Positions 45,823-54,241 of a stretch of 64,000 nt of DNA are shown in pieces (the stretch's first letter is position 1; each line of letters opens with the position of its first letter). The notes beneath the pieces are model-generated. The model saw only the letters and a program-made list of their open reading frames with translations. It was not told where the DNA came from and did not search any database. The stretch covers positions 3,224,001-3,288,000 of the forward strand of contig NZ_CP037858.1 of NCBI RefSeq assembly GCF_006974125.1. Reading direction: 5' to 3'. Position numbers and translations under genes: made by a program. The stretch is from Stenotrophomonas maltophilia. Lineage in GTDB: Bacteria > Pseudomonadota > Gammaproteobacteria > Xanthomonadales > Xanthomonadaceae.

Positions 45823-46851
45823 TCAGCGCAGCGACGATTCCCGCACCACCAGCTTCACCGGGATGCTCTGGCTGTCCACCGGCTGTCGGCCGATCAGCGC
45901 CAGCAGGCGCTCCACCAGCAGCTGGCCGGCCTGCTTGGTGTCCTGCTGCACGGTCGTCAGCGCAGGGGACACAGAGGCTGCCAGCGGGATGTCGTCGAAA
46001 CCGGTCACCGCCACGTCCTGCGGCACCCGCAGGCCGGCTTCGCGCAGGGCGCGGATCGCACCGATGGCGATCAGGTCGCTGGCCGCACAGATCGCATCGA
46101 GTGGTTCGCCACGCGCCAGCAGCAGCTGGCAGGCCTCCTGGCCGGACGCCTCGGTGGTGATCGCATCGTGCTGCAGCGCCGGTTCGGCGGCCAGGCCGTG
46201 GTCCTGCAGGGCCGCGACGTGGCCGCGGTAGCGCTCCTGGAATTCGGGGTAATGGCTGGAGGCATGACCGAGGAAGGCGATGCGGCGGCAGCCCTGCTGC
46301 AACAGGTGGGTGGTGATGTCGTGCCCGCCCTGGAAGTTGTCGCTGCCGATCGACACGCCCGGCTGGCCGGGCAGGGCGGCGCCCCAGCGCACGAAATGCG
46401 TGCCCTGTTCGACCAGCCGCTGCAGGCGGTCGCGCGATTCGTGGTAGTCGCCGTAACCGAGCAGGATGATGCCGTCGGCCTTGTTGCTGTCCTCGTAATC
46501 GGCCTGCCAGTCGGTGGACAGCTGCTGGAACGAGACCAGCAGGTCCTGCCCGTGCAGGGCGCAGGCGCGGGTGATCGAGCCCAGCATCGAATGGAAGAAC
46601 GGGTTGATCAGCGAATCGTCGTTGGTCGGGTCCTCGAAGAACAGCAGGGCCAGGGTGCCGGCGTTGCGCAGACGCAGGCTGGAGGCGTTCTTGTCGACCT
46701 TGTAGTTCAGCTCGCGGGCGATGCGCAGGATGCGCTCGCGGGTCTCTGCGTTGACCATCGGGCTGCCACGCAGGGCCCGCGACACGGTCGGCTGGGAGAC
46801 CCCGGCCAGATGGGCGATGTCCAGGGAGGTGGCTTTGCCTTTGATGGTCAT
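45823..46851 (-). CDS. LacI-family transcription regulator, candidate maltodextrin repressor
   Basis: 342-residue LacI-type regulator starting at ATG 46851 ([29 protein letters not shown]). The helix-turn-helix is at residues 8-28 and the hinge helix at [20 protein letters not shown]. The sugar-binding part has the LacI/periplasmic-binding-protein fold ([68 protein letters not shown]). It lies 7.5 kb from the maltodextrin island and is the only LacI regulator in the window not placed beside its targets, so it is a candidate for the TGAATACGTATGCA sites. That link is inference. Confidence 0.9.
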   Translation of the reverse strand: MTIKGKATSLDIAHLAGVSQPTVSRALRGSPMVNAETRERILRIARELNYKVDKNASSLRLRNAGTLALLFFEDPTNDDSLINPFFHSMLGSITRACALHGQDLLVSFQQLSTDWQADYEDSNKADGIILLGYGDYHESRDRLQRLVEQGTHFVRWGAALPGQPGVSIGSDNFQGGHDITTHLLQQGCRRIAFLGHASSHYPEFQERYRGHVAALQDHGLAAEPALQHDAITTEASGQEACQLLLARGEPLDAICAASDLIAIGAIRALREAGLRVPQDVAVTGFDDIPLAASVSPALTTVQQDTKQAGQLLVERLLALIGRQPVDSQSIPVKLVVRESSLR

Positions 46852-47144
46852 GTGCGGGTGGCAGGGGCCAGGTGGAAGGTGCCCGGGCATGATGCCATGG
46901 GCAGACGCGAATGCCCCCGCATGCGTTCGTCGGAGCGAAGGTAAGTCATTGCCGGACAAGGAAATCAGCCTGATCCTTCGATGCTGTCGGGATCTCCTGA
47001 CCGGGCGGATGGCGGCGGCAATGCTAAGATGCATCGTTCTCGCATTCCCCCAAATTTCACCAGGGGCGGCCCAGCGTACTGCACCCCCGGCCGGGGCTGT
47101 GCTATCACTGGCGGTCTGCCCCTGGACAACGGACGAAGGTACCT

Positions 47145-47720
47145 ATGGCGCGCGGCATCAACAAAGTCATCCTGGTCGGCAATCTCGGCAACGACCCGGA
47201 CGTGAAGTACACCCAGGGCGGCATGGCGATCACCCGCATCAGCCTGGCCACCACCAGCGTCCGCAAGGACAAGGATGGCAACCAGCAGGAGCGCACCGAA
47301 TGGCACCGCGTGGTGTTCTTCGGCAAGCTCGGTGAGATCGCCGGCGAGTACCTGCGCAAGGGCAGCTCGGTCTACGTCGAGGGCAGCCTGCGCTACGACA
47401 AGTACACCGGCCAGGACGGCGTGGAGAAGTACTCCACCGATATCATCGCTGATGAAATGCAGATGCTGGGCGGCCGTGGTGAAGGCGGCGGTGGCGGTGG
47501 TGGTGGCAACTACGGCGGCGAGCGCCCGCAGCGCCAGCAGACTCCGCGCCAGGAGTACGGCGGCGGTGGCGGTGGCCAGCGTGGCGGCCAGGGTGGTGGC
47601 TATGGCAACCAGGGCGGCAACCAGGGGGGCGGCTACGGCAACCAGGGGGGCAACCAGCGCCCGCAGCCGCAGCAGGCGCCGCCGATGGACGACTTCGCTG
47701 ACGACGATATTCCGTTCTGA
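47145..47720 (+). CDS. ssb: Single-stranded DNA-binding protein
   Basis: SSB of 191 residues that coats single-stranded DNA in replication, recombination and repair. Residues 1 to about 108 form the OB fold ([69 protein letters not shown]). A long Gly/Gln/Asn-rich linker follows, then the conserved acidic tip [11 protein letters not shown] that binds partner proteins. The linker contains near-tandem [10 protein letters not shown] repeats, which may vary in length. Confidence 0.96.
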   Translation: MARGINKVILVGNLGNDPDVKYTQGGMAITRISLATTSVRKDKDGNQQERTEWHRVVFFGKLGEIAGEYLRKGSSVYVEGSLRYDKYTGQDGVEKYSTDIIADEMQMLGGRGEGGGGGGGGNYGGERPQRQQTPRQEYGGGGGGQRGGQGGGYGNQGGNQGGGYGNQGGNQRPQPQQAPPMDDFADDDIPF

Positions 47721-47746
47721 TCGAACGCTCGTTCGCAGCAGAAAAG

Positions 47747-47776
47747 AAAGCCCCGCTCATGCGGGGCTTTTCTTTT
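47747..47776 (+). terminator. Rho-independent terminator after ssb
   Basis: 10-bp stem AAAGCCCCGC / GCGGGGCTTT (47747-47756 and 47761-47770) with loop TCAT, followed by TCTTTTT. Confidence 0.9.
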
Positions 47777-47859
47777 TGCGCGATGTCATCTGCGTTGTGC
47801 TTCGCAGCATCAGTTTTCGTGCACCGCGACTTGCAAAGAGACAAATTCCTCCCCTATGG

Positions 47860-47873
47860 TGCAATCGATTGCA
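47860..47873 (+). promoter_or_regulatory. Left operator of the keto-glycoside cluster
   Basis: TGCAATCGATTGCA, a perfect 14-bp palindrome 48 bp before the start of the first rightward gene. The identical palindrome lies at 56556-56569 at the other end of the cluster. The central CG and the half-site TGCAATCG suit LacI-family binding. Confidence 0.85.
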
Positions 47874-47921
47874 TTGCTGTGAATTGTTGCGTTTGATACC
47901 GGTTGGGAGGCCGGAAGGTGG

Positions 47922-48827
47922 ATGTCCATCCATTCGATCAGACCGGCTCCTTCGAGGGGGCTCACGCGGCGCGATGCGCTGCGCATCGCGGTTGCCGGCA
48001 GCATTGGTCTGGGGGCTGTGACGGCCGCGGGAGCGCTGCCCGCATTCGCCGCCACGGCGCCGCTCAAGGGCAACCTGAAGCATTCCGTCGCCCGCTGGAC
48101 CTTCCCGCAGCTGTCCGTCGCCCAGCTCTGCGCGACGGTGAAGGACATCGGCTTTGCCGCCATCGATCTGGTCGGCCCGGAAGACTGGCCAACGCTGAAG
48201 GCGAATGGCGTGTACAGCTCGATGTGCAACGGCGCGGAGCTGGGCCTGACCAAGGGCTTCGCCGGCCGCGAATTCCACGACCAGCTGGTGGAGCGCTACA
48301 CGCGGCACATCGATCTGGTCGCTGATGCCGGTTACCGCAATCTCATCTGCTTCTCCGGCAACCGCAGCGGCATGGACCCCCATGACGGCATGGCCAATGC
48401 CGAGGCTGGCCTCAAGCGCATCCTCGGGCATGCCGAGAAGCGCGGCGTGGTGCTGGTGATGGAGCTGCTGAACTCCAGGGTCGACCATCGCGACTACCTG
48501 TGCGACCGCTCGGCCTGGGGCGTGGAGTTGTGCCAGCGGCTTGGCTCGGACAACTTCGGCCTGCTCTACGACATCTACCACATGCAGATCATGGAAGGCG
48601 ACATCATCGCCACCATTGGAAAACACCACGCCTGCTTCAAGCATTACCACACCGCAGGCGTGCCTGGCCGGAACGAGATTGGAGACCAGCAGGAGCTCCA
48701 CTATCCGGCCATCTGTCGCGCAATCCGCGACACCGGTTTCAAGGGGTATCTGGCGCAGGAGTTCACGCCTGCAGCGCCCGATCCCGTTGCCTCATTGCGC
48801 GAGGCGATCCGCCTCTGCGACGTCTGA
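47922..48827 (+). CDS. Tat-exported TIM-barrel protein, hydroxypyruvate isomerase-like
   Basis: 301-residue protein with a twin-arginine signal (LTRRDALRIAVAGSIGLGAVTAAGALPAFA), so folded before export to the periplasm. The mature part is a xylose-isomerase-like TIM barrel of the hydroxypyruvate-isomerase branch: VARWTFPQLSVAQLC, E181 in VMELLNSRVDHRDYL, LLYDIYHMQIMEGD, HTAGVPGRNEIGD and LAQEF supply the metal-binding Glu/Asp/His/Glu set. Known Hyi is cytosolic, so an exported form argues for a different, periplasmic sugar substrate such as a 3-keto-glycoside. First gene of the rightward operon, 27 bp before the GMC gene. Confidence 0.9.
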   Translation: MSIHSIRPAPSRGLTRRDALRIAVAGSIGLGAVTAAGALPAFAATAPLKGNLKHSVARWTFPQLSVAQLCATVKDIGFAAIDLVGPEDWPTLKANGVYSSMCNGAELGLTKGFAGREFHDQLVERYTRHIDLVADAGYRNLICFSGNRSGMDPHDGMANAEAGLKRILGHAEKRGVVLVMELLNSRVDHRDYLCDRSAWGVELCQRLGSDNFGLLYDIYHMQIMEGDIIATIGKHHACFKHYHTAGVPGRNEIGDQQELHYPAICRAIRDTGFKGYLAQEFTPAAPDPVASLREAIRLCDV

Positions 48828-48854
48828 AACGATATCCACCCAGGTGAGAAACCC

Positions 48855-50540
48855 ATGGCAGATAATCACTACGACGCCATTGTTGTTGGCTCGGGAATCA
48901 GTGGCGGTTGGGCGGCGAAGGAGCTGACCGAGAAGGGCCTGAAGGTCCTGATGCTGGAACGCGGACGCAACATCGAGCACGTCAAGGACTACGTCAACGC
49001 GATGAAGGAAGCGTGGGACTTCCCCCACCGCAACCGGCCAACGCAGGCGATGAAGGCCGAGTTCCCGGTGCTGATGCGCGACTACGGCCTGGCCGAGAAT
49101 CTGGAAGGAATGTGGGCCAACGAACAGGACTCACCCTACATCGAGACCAAACGTTTCGACTGGTTCCGTGGCTACCACGTCGGCGGCCGCTCGCTGCTGT
49201 GGGGGCGGCAGAGCTATCGTTTCTCCGATCTGGATTTCGAGGCGAATCTCAAGGACGGTATCGCCGCTGACTGGCCGATCCGCTACGCCGACATCGCGCC
49301 GTGGTACGACTACGTGGAAAAGTTCGCCGGCATCGCCGGCACGCGCGAAGGACTGGACGTGCTGCCGGACGGCGAGTTCCTGCCGCCGATTCCCTTGAAC
49401 ATCGTCGAAAAGGATGTGGCCGCGCGGATCAAGAAGGCCTTCGGCGGAACGCGCCATATGATCCACTCGCGCACCGCCAACATCACCAAGCCGATGCCGG
49501 AGCAGGGGCGCGTCAATTGCCAGTACCGCAACAAGTGCATCCTGGGCTGTCCCTTCGGTGCCTACTTCTCGACCCAGGCGGCGACACTGCCAGCGGCGAT
49601 GAAGACCGGCAACCTGACCTTGCGGCCGTTCTCGATCGTCAAGGAAGTGCTCTATGACAAGGATCGCAAGCGTGCGCGTGGGGTGGAGATGATCGACGCT
49701 GAGACCGGGCAGACCTACCAGTACACCGCCAAGGTCATCTTCCTCAATGCGTCGTCGTTCAACTCGACGTGGCTGCTGATGAATTCGGCTACCGACGTCT
49801 GGGACGGCGGGCTGGGCTCTTCGTCGGGCGAGTTGGGGCACAACGTGATGGACCATCACTTCGGTGCGGGCGCCTCGGGCCGGGTCGAGGGCTACGAAGA
49901 CAAGTACTACTTCGGCCGCCGTCCCTGCGGCTTCTACATTCCGCGTTTCCGCAACGTCGCGGCCGACAAGCGCGCCTACCTGCGCGGGTTCGGCTACCAG
50001 GGCGGTGCCAGCCGTAACGGCTGGTCGCGCGAGATCGCCGAATTGAACATCGGTGCCGACCTGAAGGAGGCACTGACCGTGCCGGGTGACTGGCGGATCG
50101 GCATGACCGGTTTCGGCGAGATGCTGCCGCACCACGACAACACCATCCGCCTGGACCACGACCGCAAGGACAAGTGGGGACTGCCGGTGCTGGCGATGGA
50201 CGTTGCCATGCGTGCCAACGAACTGGCGATGCGCAAGGACATGGCCGCCGACGCGGCCGAGATGCTGGAAGCGGCCGGCGTCAAGGACGTGAAGATGCAC
50301 GACAACGACTATGCCCCGGGCAAGGGCATCCACGAAATGGGAACGGCGCGGATGGGACGTGACCGCAGGAGCTCCGTATTGAACGCACACAACCAGGTCT
50401 GGGATGCGCCCAACGTCTACGTCACCGACGGTGCCTGCATGACCTCCAGCGCCTGTGTGAATCCCTCGTTGACCTACATGGCGCTGACGGCGCGCGCTGC
50501 CGACCACGCCGTGCGCGAACTGAAAGCGGGGAACCTGTGA
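48855..50540 (+). CDS. GMC-family FAD sugar dehydrogenase, candidate glucoside 3-dehydrogenase large subunit
   Basis: 561-residue flavoprotein with an N-terminal FAD site (DAIVVGSGISGGWAAKELTEKG) and C-terminal GMC active-site motifs (GIHEMGTARMG and SACVNPSLTYMAL). Cysteines C222, C228 and C232 (CQYRNKCILGC) have the spacing found in gluconate 2-dehydrogenase and fructose dehydrogenase large subunits that hold a [3Fe-4S] cluster. There is no signal peptide; like its relatives it should be carried through the Tat system by the small subunit encoded next, with which its stop overlaps by 1 bp. With the cytochrome c of the opposite operon, it would pass electrons to the respiratory chain. Oxidation at C3 is inferred from context. 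Confidence 0.9.
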   Translation: MADNHYDAIVVGSGISGGWAAKELTEKGLKVLMLERGRNIEHVKDYVNAMKEAWDFPHRNRPTQAMKAEFPVLMRDYGLAENLEGMWANEQDSPYIETKRFDWFRGYHVGGRSLLWGRQSYRFSDLDFEANLKDGIAADWPIRYADIAPWYDYVEKFAGIAGTREGLDVLPDGEFLPPIPLNIVEKDVAARIKKAFGGTRHMIHSRTANITKPMPEQGRVNCQYRNKCILGCPFGAYFSTQAATLPAAMKTGNLTLRPFSIVKEVLYDKDRKRARGVEMIDAETGQTYQYTAKVIFLNASSFNSTWLLMNSATDVWDGGLGSSSGELGHNVMDHHFGAGASGRVEGYEDKYYFGRRPCGFYIPRFRNVAADKRAYLRGFGYQGGASRNGWSREIAELNIGADLKEALTVPGDWRIGMTGFGEMLPHHDNTIRLDHDRKDKWGLPVLAMDVAMRANELAMRKDMAADAAEMLEAAGVKDVKMHDNDYAPGKGIHEMGTARMGRDRRSSVLNAHNQVWDAPNVYVTDGACMTSSACVNPSLTYMALTARAADHAVRELKAGNL

Positions 50541-51115
50541 TGGATCGTCGCGAACTGTTGAAGATGATCGTGGCCGCCACCGGTGCGGCGATGGTCGGGC
50601 TGCCGGCGCTGGTGCATGGCAAGGTGCCGGCTGCCGCCACGAAGATCCATTTCTCCGATGCCGAAATCGGCACGCTGGGCGAGATCGCCGAGACCATCCT
50701 GCCGCGGACCCGAACGCCCGGGGCGAAGGACGCGGGCGCCGGTGCGTTCATGGCGACGTTCGTCACCGACTGCTACACCGCCCGGCAGCAGGCGACGTTC
50801 CGCGCCGGACTGGTCGACATCGACAAGCGCGCGGGTGGCCGGTTCGTATCGCTCACGCCGGAAGCCCGTACCGAACTGCTGCGTGCTCTGGATGCGGAGG
50901 CCAAGGCACGCAAGGCCGATGTGACCGAGACCGGTACGCCTGAAGAGGGCGAGGCGATGCCGCACTACTTCACGATGCTCAAGCAGTTGGCCATCTTCGG
51001 CTTCTTCACTTCCAAAGTCGGTGCAACAGGGGTGCTGCAGTACGTCGCGGTGCCGGGTCGCTACGACGGCGACCTCGCCTATGTCCCCGGTACGCCCGCG
51101 TGGGGGACCAGCTGA
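50540..51115 (+). CDS. Gluconate 2-dehydrogenase subunit 3 family protein (Tat hitchhiker)
   Basis: 191-residue small subunit of the GMC dehydrogenase. The signal MDRRELLKMIVAATGAAMVGLPALVHG contains twin arginines. The rest matches the subunit-3 family (FSDAEIGTLGEIAETILPRTRTPGAKDAGAGAFMATFVTDCY, then YFTMLKQLAIFGFFTSKVGATGVLQYVAVPGRYDGD). This subunit assists folding and supplies the export signal for the large subunit. The ATG at 50540 overlaps the preceding stop; a GTG one codon earlier is also in frame. It overlaps the DUF1080 start by 1 bp. Confidence 0.93.
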   Translation: MDRRELLKMIVAATGAAMVGLPALVHGKVPAAATKIHFSDAEIGTLGEIAETILPRTRTPGAKDAGAGAFMATFVTDCYTARQQATFRAGLVDIDKRAGGRFVSLTPEARTELLRALDAEAKARKADVTETGTPEEGEAMPHYFTMLKQLAIFGFFTSKVGATGVLQYVAVPGRYDGDLAYVPGTPAWGTS

Positions 51116-51873
51116 TGGACACCCCCCTGATGATCCGCCCTGCGTTGATCACGGCCGGCCTGCTGGCCGCCACATCTGCATTCGCGCAGGACAGCGTCGA
51201 CGCTGCACGTGATCCGAAGAAGACCGAGGTGTGGACGCCGGTGCCTGCAGTCGTGGCAACGCCCGCGGGCAAGGCGCCGTCCGACGCCATCGTGCTGTTC
51301 GATGGCAAGGATGTCTCCGCGTGGGAATCGGAGCAGGGCGGGCGCGTGCCCTGGAAGGTTGCTGACGGCGCCATGACCGTCGTTCCGGGCAGCAAGGGCA
51401 TCCGCACCCGGCAGCGCTTCTGCGATGTCCAGCTGCATGTCGAATGGCGTACCCCCACCGAGACGAAAGGCTTCGACGGCCAGAACCGGGGCAACAGCGG
51501 CATCTTCCTGCAGGAACTGTATGAGCTGCAGGTGCTCGACAGTTACAACAACCCGACCTATGCCAATGGCCAGGCGGGTTCGATCTACAAGCAGGCCATG
51601 CCGCGGGTGAACGCCTCGCGCGCACCGGGCCAGTGGCAGGTCTACGACATCCTCTGGAAGGCCCCGCGCTTCTCGCAGGGCGGCGGCCTGACGTCGCCCG
51701 CGCGCATCACCGTGTTGCATAACGGCGTGCTGGTACAGGACGACACCGTGCTGGCAGGCAAGACCGAGTACATCGGTGCGCCTTCGTACGCGCCCCATGC
51801 GTGCGCGCCGCTCTATCTGCAGGAGCATGACTCCAAGGTCAGCTACCGCAACATCTGGGTGCGCGAACTGTAG
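51115..51873 (+). CDS. Secreted DUF1080 protein (3-keto-disaccharide hydrolase/lyase-like)
   Basis: 252-residue protein with a signal peptide (MDTPLMIRPALITAGLLAATSAFAQ). The mature part has the DUF1080 concanavalin-like jelly roll: APSDAIVLFDGKDVSAWES, WKVADGAMTVVPGSKGIRTRQRFCDVQLHVEWRTP, GNSGIFLQELYELQVLDSY and QWQVYDILWKAPRF. Members are annotated as 3-keto-disaccharide hydrolases and have been tied to cleaving 3-keto-glycosides produced by a dehydrogenase. The start is the ATG at 51115; it overlaps the stop of the subunit-3 gene. Last gene of the rightward operon. Confidence 0.9.
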   Translation: MDTPLMIRPALITAGLLAATSAFAQDSVDAARDPKKTEVWTPVPAVVATPAGKAPSDAIVLFDGKDVSAWESEQGGRVPWKVADGAMTVVPGSKGIRTRQRFCDVQLHVEWRTPTETKGFDGQNRGNSGIFLQELYELQVLDSYNNPTYANGQAGSIYKQAMPRVNASRAPGQWQVYDILWKAPRFSQGGGLTSPARITVLHNGVLVQDDTVLAGKTEYIGAPSYAPHACAPLYLQEHDSKVSYRNIWVREL

Positions 51874-51879
51874 TGGCAC

Positions 51880-51903
51880 GCGGCCGGCGTGGTCGCCGGC
51901 CGC
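51880..51903. terminator. Perfect hairpin between convergent operons
   Basis: 10-bp arms GCGGCCGGCG (51880-51889) and CGCCGGCCGC (51894-51903) around TGGT, exactly between the stop codons of the DUF1080 gene and the opposing cytochrome c gene. No T-run on either strand, so it may act with Rho or as a shared 3' end stabiliser. Confidence 0.6.
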
Positions 51904-52200
51904 TCACTTCGCCAGGTAGCTGGCGATGTCATTGATCTCCTGCTGTGACAGCTGGGAAAAGGGCGGCATCAATCCGCCGCCCTTGCTGATCTTTTCCTTG
52001 ATCTGCGCGGGTGGCATGCGCTTGCCGATGTCGGTGAGCGCCGGGAACGCGCCCGGCATGCCTGCGCGGTCGGCGCCGTGGCAGGCCACGCAGTTCGCGG
52101 TGTAGAGCTTTGCACCGGCAGCCGGGTCGTCCTTGCACCAGGCAGCTGTCGCAACGCTCATGCCGCCCAGGGCCACCGCCGTTGCCAGTATCATTTTCAT
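51904..52200 (-). CDS. Periplasmic c-type cytochrome
   Basis: 98-residue monohaem cytochrome c with a signal peptide (MKMILATAVALGGMSVATAAW). The haem is bound at C37-V-A-C40-H41, and the distal methionine is probably in GGGLMPPFSQLSQQE. It resembles cytochrome c5/c553-type domains. As last gene of the leftward operon in the keto-glycoside cluster, it is the probable electron acceptor of the GMC dehydrogenase. Confidence 0.92.
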   Translation of the reverse strand: MKMILATAVALGGMSVATAAWCKDDPAAGAKLYTANCVACHGADRAGMPGAFPALTDIGKRMPPAQIKEKISKGGGLMPPFSQLSQQEINDIASYLAK

Positions 52201-52218
52201 GTGGGGCTCCTTGATGCG

Positions 52219-53085
52219 TCAGCGCCGCGCATGGGCAGGCGCATTCGTGGTCAGGTGTTCACGCAGGTAGTCCGCGCCGGTCAGGATCACCTTGGCCGGA
52301 TCGCGTGGCTGGTCGTGCTCGATGATGTACCAAGGCACGCCGGCGGCTGCCGCAGCAGGCAGGATCGCGTTCCAGTCGAGAACGCCCTGGCCCACCGCCG
52401 CGAATCCGCCTTCATCTTCGGCCTGGCCCTTGGGCGCATTGTCCTTGGCGTGTACCGCGAACAGGCGGCCGCGGAACTTGCCCAGCATCACCGCCGGGTC
52501 GTGTCCGGAGCGTGCCACCCAGGCCAGGTCCAGCTCGGTCTGCAGGTCGGGGCCGGCAGCAGCGAACAGCAGTTCCAGGCCGGTCCTTCCGTTGAAATCG
52601 GCAAGTTCGAAGTCGTGGTTGTGGTAGGCCAGGCGCATACCCTTGCCGCGCACCTGCTTTGCAATCTGGCCCAGTTCCTGGCCCAGGGCGGTCCAGCCGG
52701 CGGCATCGCTCGGGCGATCCTTCTTGTCCAGGTAGGGCACCACCAGCGTCGTGTTTCCGATCGAGCGGTTGAACGCCACCACGCCGTCCAGGTCCTTGCG
52801 CAGCTCGGCCAGTGCCACGTGCGAAGAAATCGCCTTGATCGAATACCGGTCCAGCAGCTGCTTGAGTTCGGGGGCGCTGACGCCCTGCGTGCCCACCGTT
52901 TCCACCGCATGCACGCCTGCGTCGTGGACGATCTTCAACTGCTGATCGAGCGAGCCGGCATCGCGCAAGGTGTACATCTGCACCGCGATCGGCTTCTGCG
53001 TGCTGGCGGCTTCGACTGCGAAAGCGGGCAGAGCGGCCAGCAACAACAGGGCGAGGGTTGCAGTTCTACGGACAGGGATGTTCAT
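52219..53085 (-). CDS. Sec-exported sugar phosphate isomerase/epimerase-like TIM barrel
   Basis: 288-residue protein with a Sec signal peptide (MNIPVRRTATLALLLLAALPAFAVEA). It has an AP-endonuclease-2/xylose-isomerase TIM barrel (QMYTLRDAGSLDQQLKIVHDAGVHAVETVG, LAYHNHDFEL, LQTELDLAWVARSGHD, LFAVHAKDN, WYIIEHDQP), with the typical metal ligands. Export means it cannot be acting on a sugar phosphate; a periplasmic keto-sugar substrate fits the cluster better. Family members near DUF1080 and Gfo/Idh proteins have been proposed to catalyse elimination or hydration of 3-keto-glycosides. Confidence 0.9.
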   Translation of the reverse strand: MNIPVRRTATLALLLLAALPAFAVEAASTQKPIAVQMYTLRDAGSLDQQLKIVHDAGVHAVETVGTQGVSAPELKQLLDRYSIKAISSHVALAELRKDLDGVVAFNRSIGNTTLVVPYLDKKDRPSDAAGWTALGQELGQIAKQVRGKGMRLAYHNHDFELADFNGRTGLELLFAAAGPDLQTELDLAWVARSGHDPAVMLGKFRGRLFAVHAKDNAPKGQAEDEGGFAAVGQGVLDWNAILPAAAAAGVPWYIIEHDQPRDPAKVILTGADYLREHLTTNAPAHARR

Positions 53086-53104
53086 CAACAGGTCCTCCCG
53101 GGAT

Positions 53105-54229
53105 TCAACCGATGGTGGTCCAGGCGTGTGACCTGGCCGATGCGATGACGCGGTCGACGATCCGCGCCGAGCGCACGCCATCGTCGAAGGTGGGCAGGCC
53201 CTCGGGGCGCTCGCCTCCGATGGCGCGATAAGTGTCGGCGATGAACGCCTCGAAGCACTGGCCGTAGCCCTGCGCGTGCCCGGCCGGCAGCACCGACAGC
53301 CGCCGTTGTTCGGCACTGCCTGCACCCGGGCCGCGCACGAAGATCTCCTCGCGCTGGTCGGGTCTTCCGATCCACAGCCGCTCGGCATCCTCCTGGTTGA
53401 AGGCCACGCTGGCCCTGGCGCCATCGATCTCGAACCAGAGGCGATTGTGGCGTCCTGCCGAGACCTGGCTGACCGTCAACGACGCCAGCGTGCCGGCGCC
53501 GGTCCTGAACATCGCTGCGGCGACGTCTTCGCTGGTGACCGCCTGCATCGCGCCGCTGGCCGTAGGCGTGCTGAAGCTCTGGCCGGTGATGTCGCCGCGT
53601 TCGGAAATCACCGTCTGGAACGCCGCACTGACCTCGGTGAAGCGCTCGCCGCTGACCCATTCCACCAGGTCGCACCAGTGCGAGCCGATGTCGGCGAACA
53701 CGCGCGACGTACCGCCCAGTGCCGGGTCCACGCGCCAGTTGTTGCTGGCCGGGTCCAGCAGCCAGTCCTGCAGGTAGCTGCCGTGGATCAGGTGCAGCGG
53801 CCCCAGCTCGCCGTGTGCGATGCGTGCGCGTGCCTCGCGCACCACCGGGTGGTAGCGGTAGACGAAGGGCACCGCGGCAACCAATCCGGCCGATGCGGCC
53901 AGCGTCGCCAGCGCCTGTGCATCGTCCAGTGTCGTCGCCAGCGGTTTCTCGCAGATCACGTGCTTACCGGCTTCCAGCGCAGCCTGCGCCATCGCCCGGT
54001 GCAGGTGATTGGGCGTGCACACGTGCACGACCTGCACCTGCGGATCGGTGATCACGTCCTCGATATCCCGGTAGGCGCGCGGGACATTCCAGGATTGCGC
54101 CGCCTCATGCGCGCGCTGCGGCGACGAGGCGGCCACGCCGCGTACCTCGGCTCCAGCCAGCAAGGCGGCGCGACGATGCACTGCACCGATCATGCCGGCG
54201 CCGACAATGGCGATTCCAAGCTTGCGCAT
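53105..54229 (-). CDS. Gfo/Idh/MocA-family oxidoreductase
   Basis: 374-residue NAD(P)-dependent sugar oxidoreductase, cytoplasmic. The Rossmann fold begins MRKLGIAIVGAGMIGAVHRRA, and the catalytic motif is HVICEKPLATTLDDA (E-K-P). The C-terminal alpha/beta domain includes DIGSHWCDLVEWV. It could reduce an imported 3-keto-sugar back to the normal sugar, or oxidise glycosides inside the cell. It is separated by 12-19 bp from neighbours on both sides, so cotranscribed. Confidence 0.92.
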   Translation of the reverse strand: MRKLGIAIVGAGMIGAVHRRAALLAGAEVRGVAASSPQRAHEAAQSWNVPRAYRDIEDVITDPQVQVVHVCTPNHLHRAMAQAALEAGKHVICEKPLATTLDDAQALATLAASAGLVAAVPFVYRYHPVVREARARIAHGELGPLHLIHGSYLQDWLLDPASNNWRVDPALGGTSRVFADIGSHWCDLVEWVSGERFTEVSAAFQTVISERGDITGQSFSTPTASGAMQAVTSEDVAAAMFRTGAGTLASLTVSQVSAGRHNRLWFEIDGARASVAFNQEDAERLWIGRPDQREEIFVRGPGAGSAEQRRLSVLPAGHAQGYGQCFEAFIADTYRAIGGERPEGLPTFDDGVRSARIVDRVIASARSHAWTTIG

Positions 54230-54241
54230 CGACTGGGATCC

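Noticed and set aside
47462..47710. Gly/Gln repeats in ssb as a mobile or CRISPR-like repeat
   Set aside because: It is the low-complexity linker normal for bacterial SSB proteins; period and sequence are irregular.
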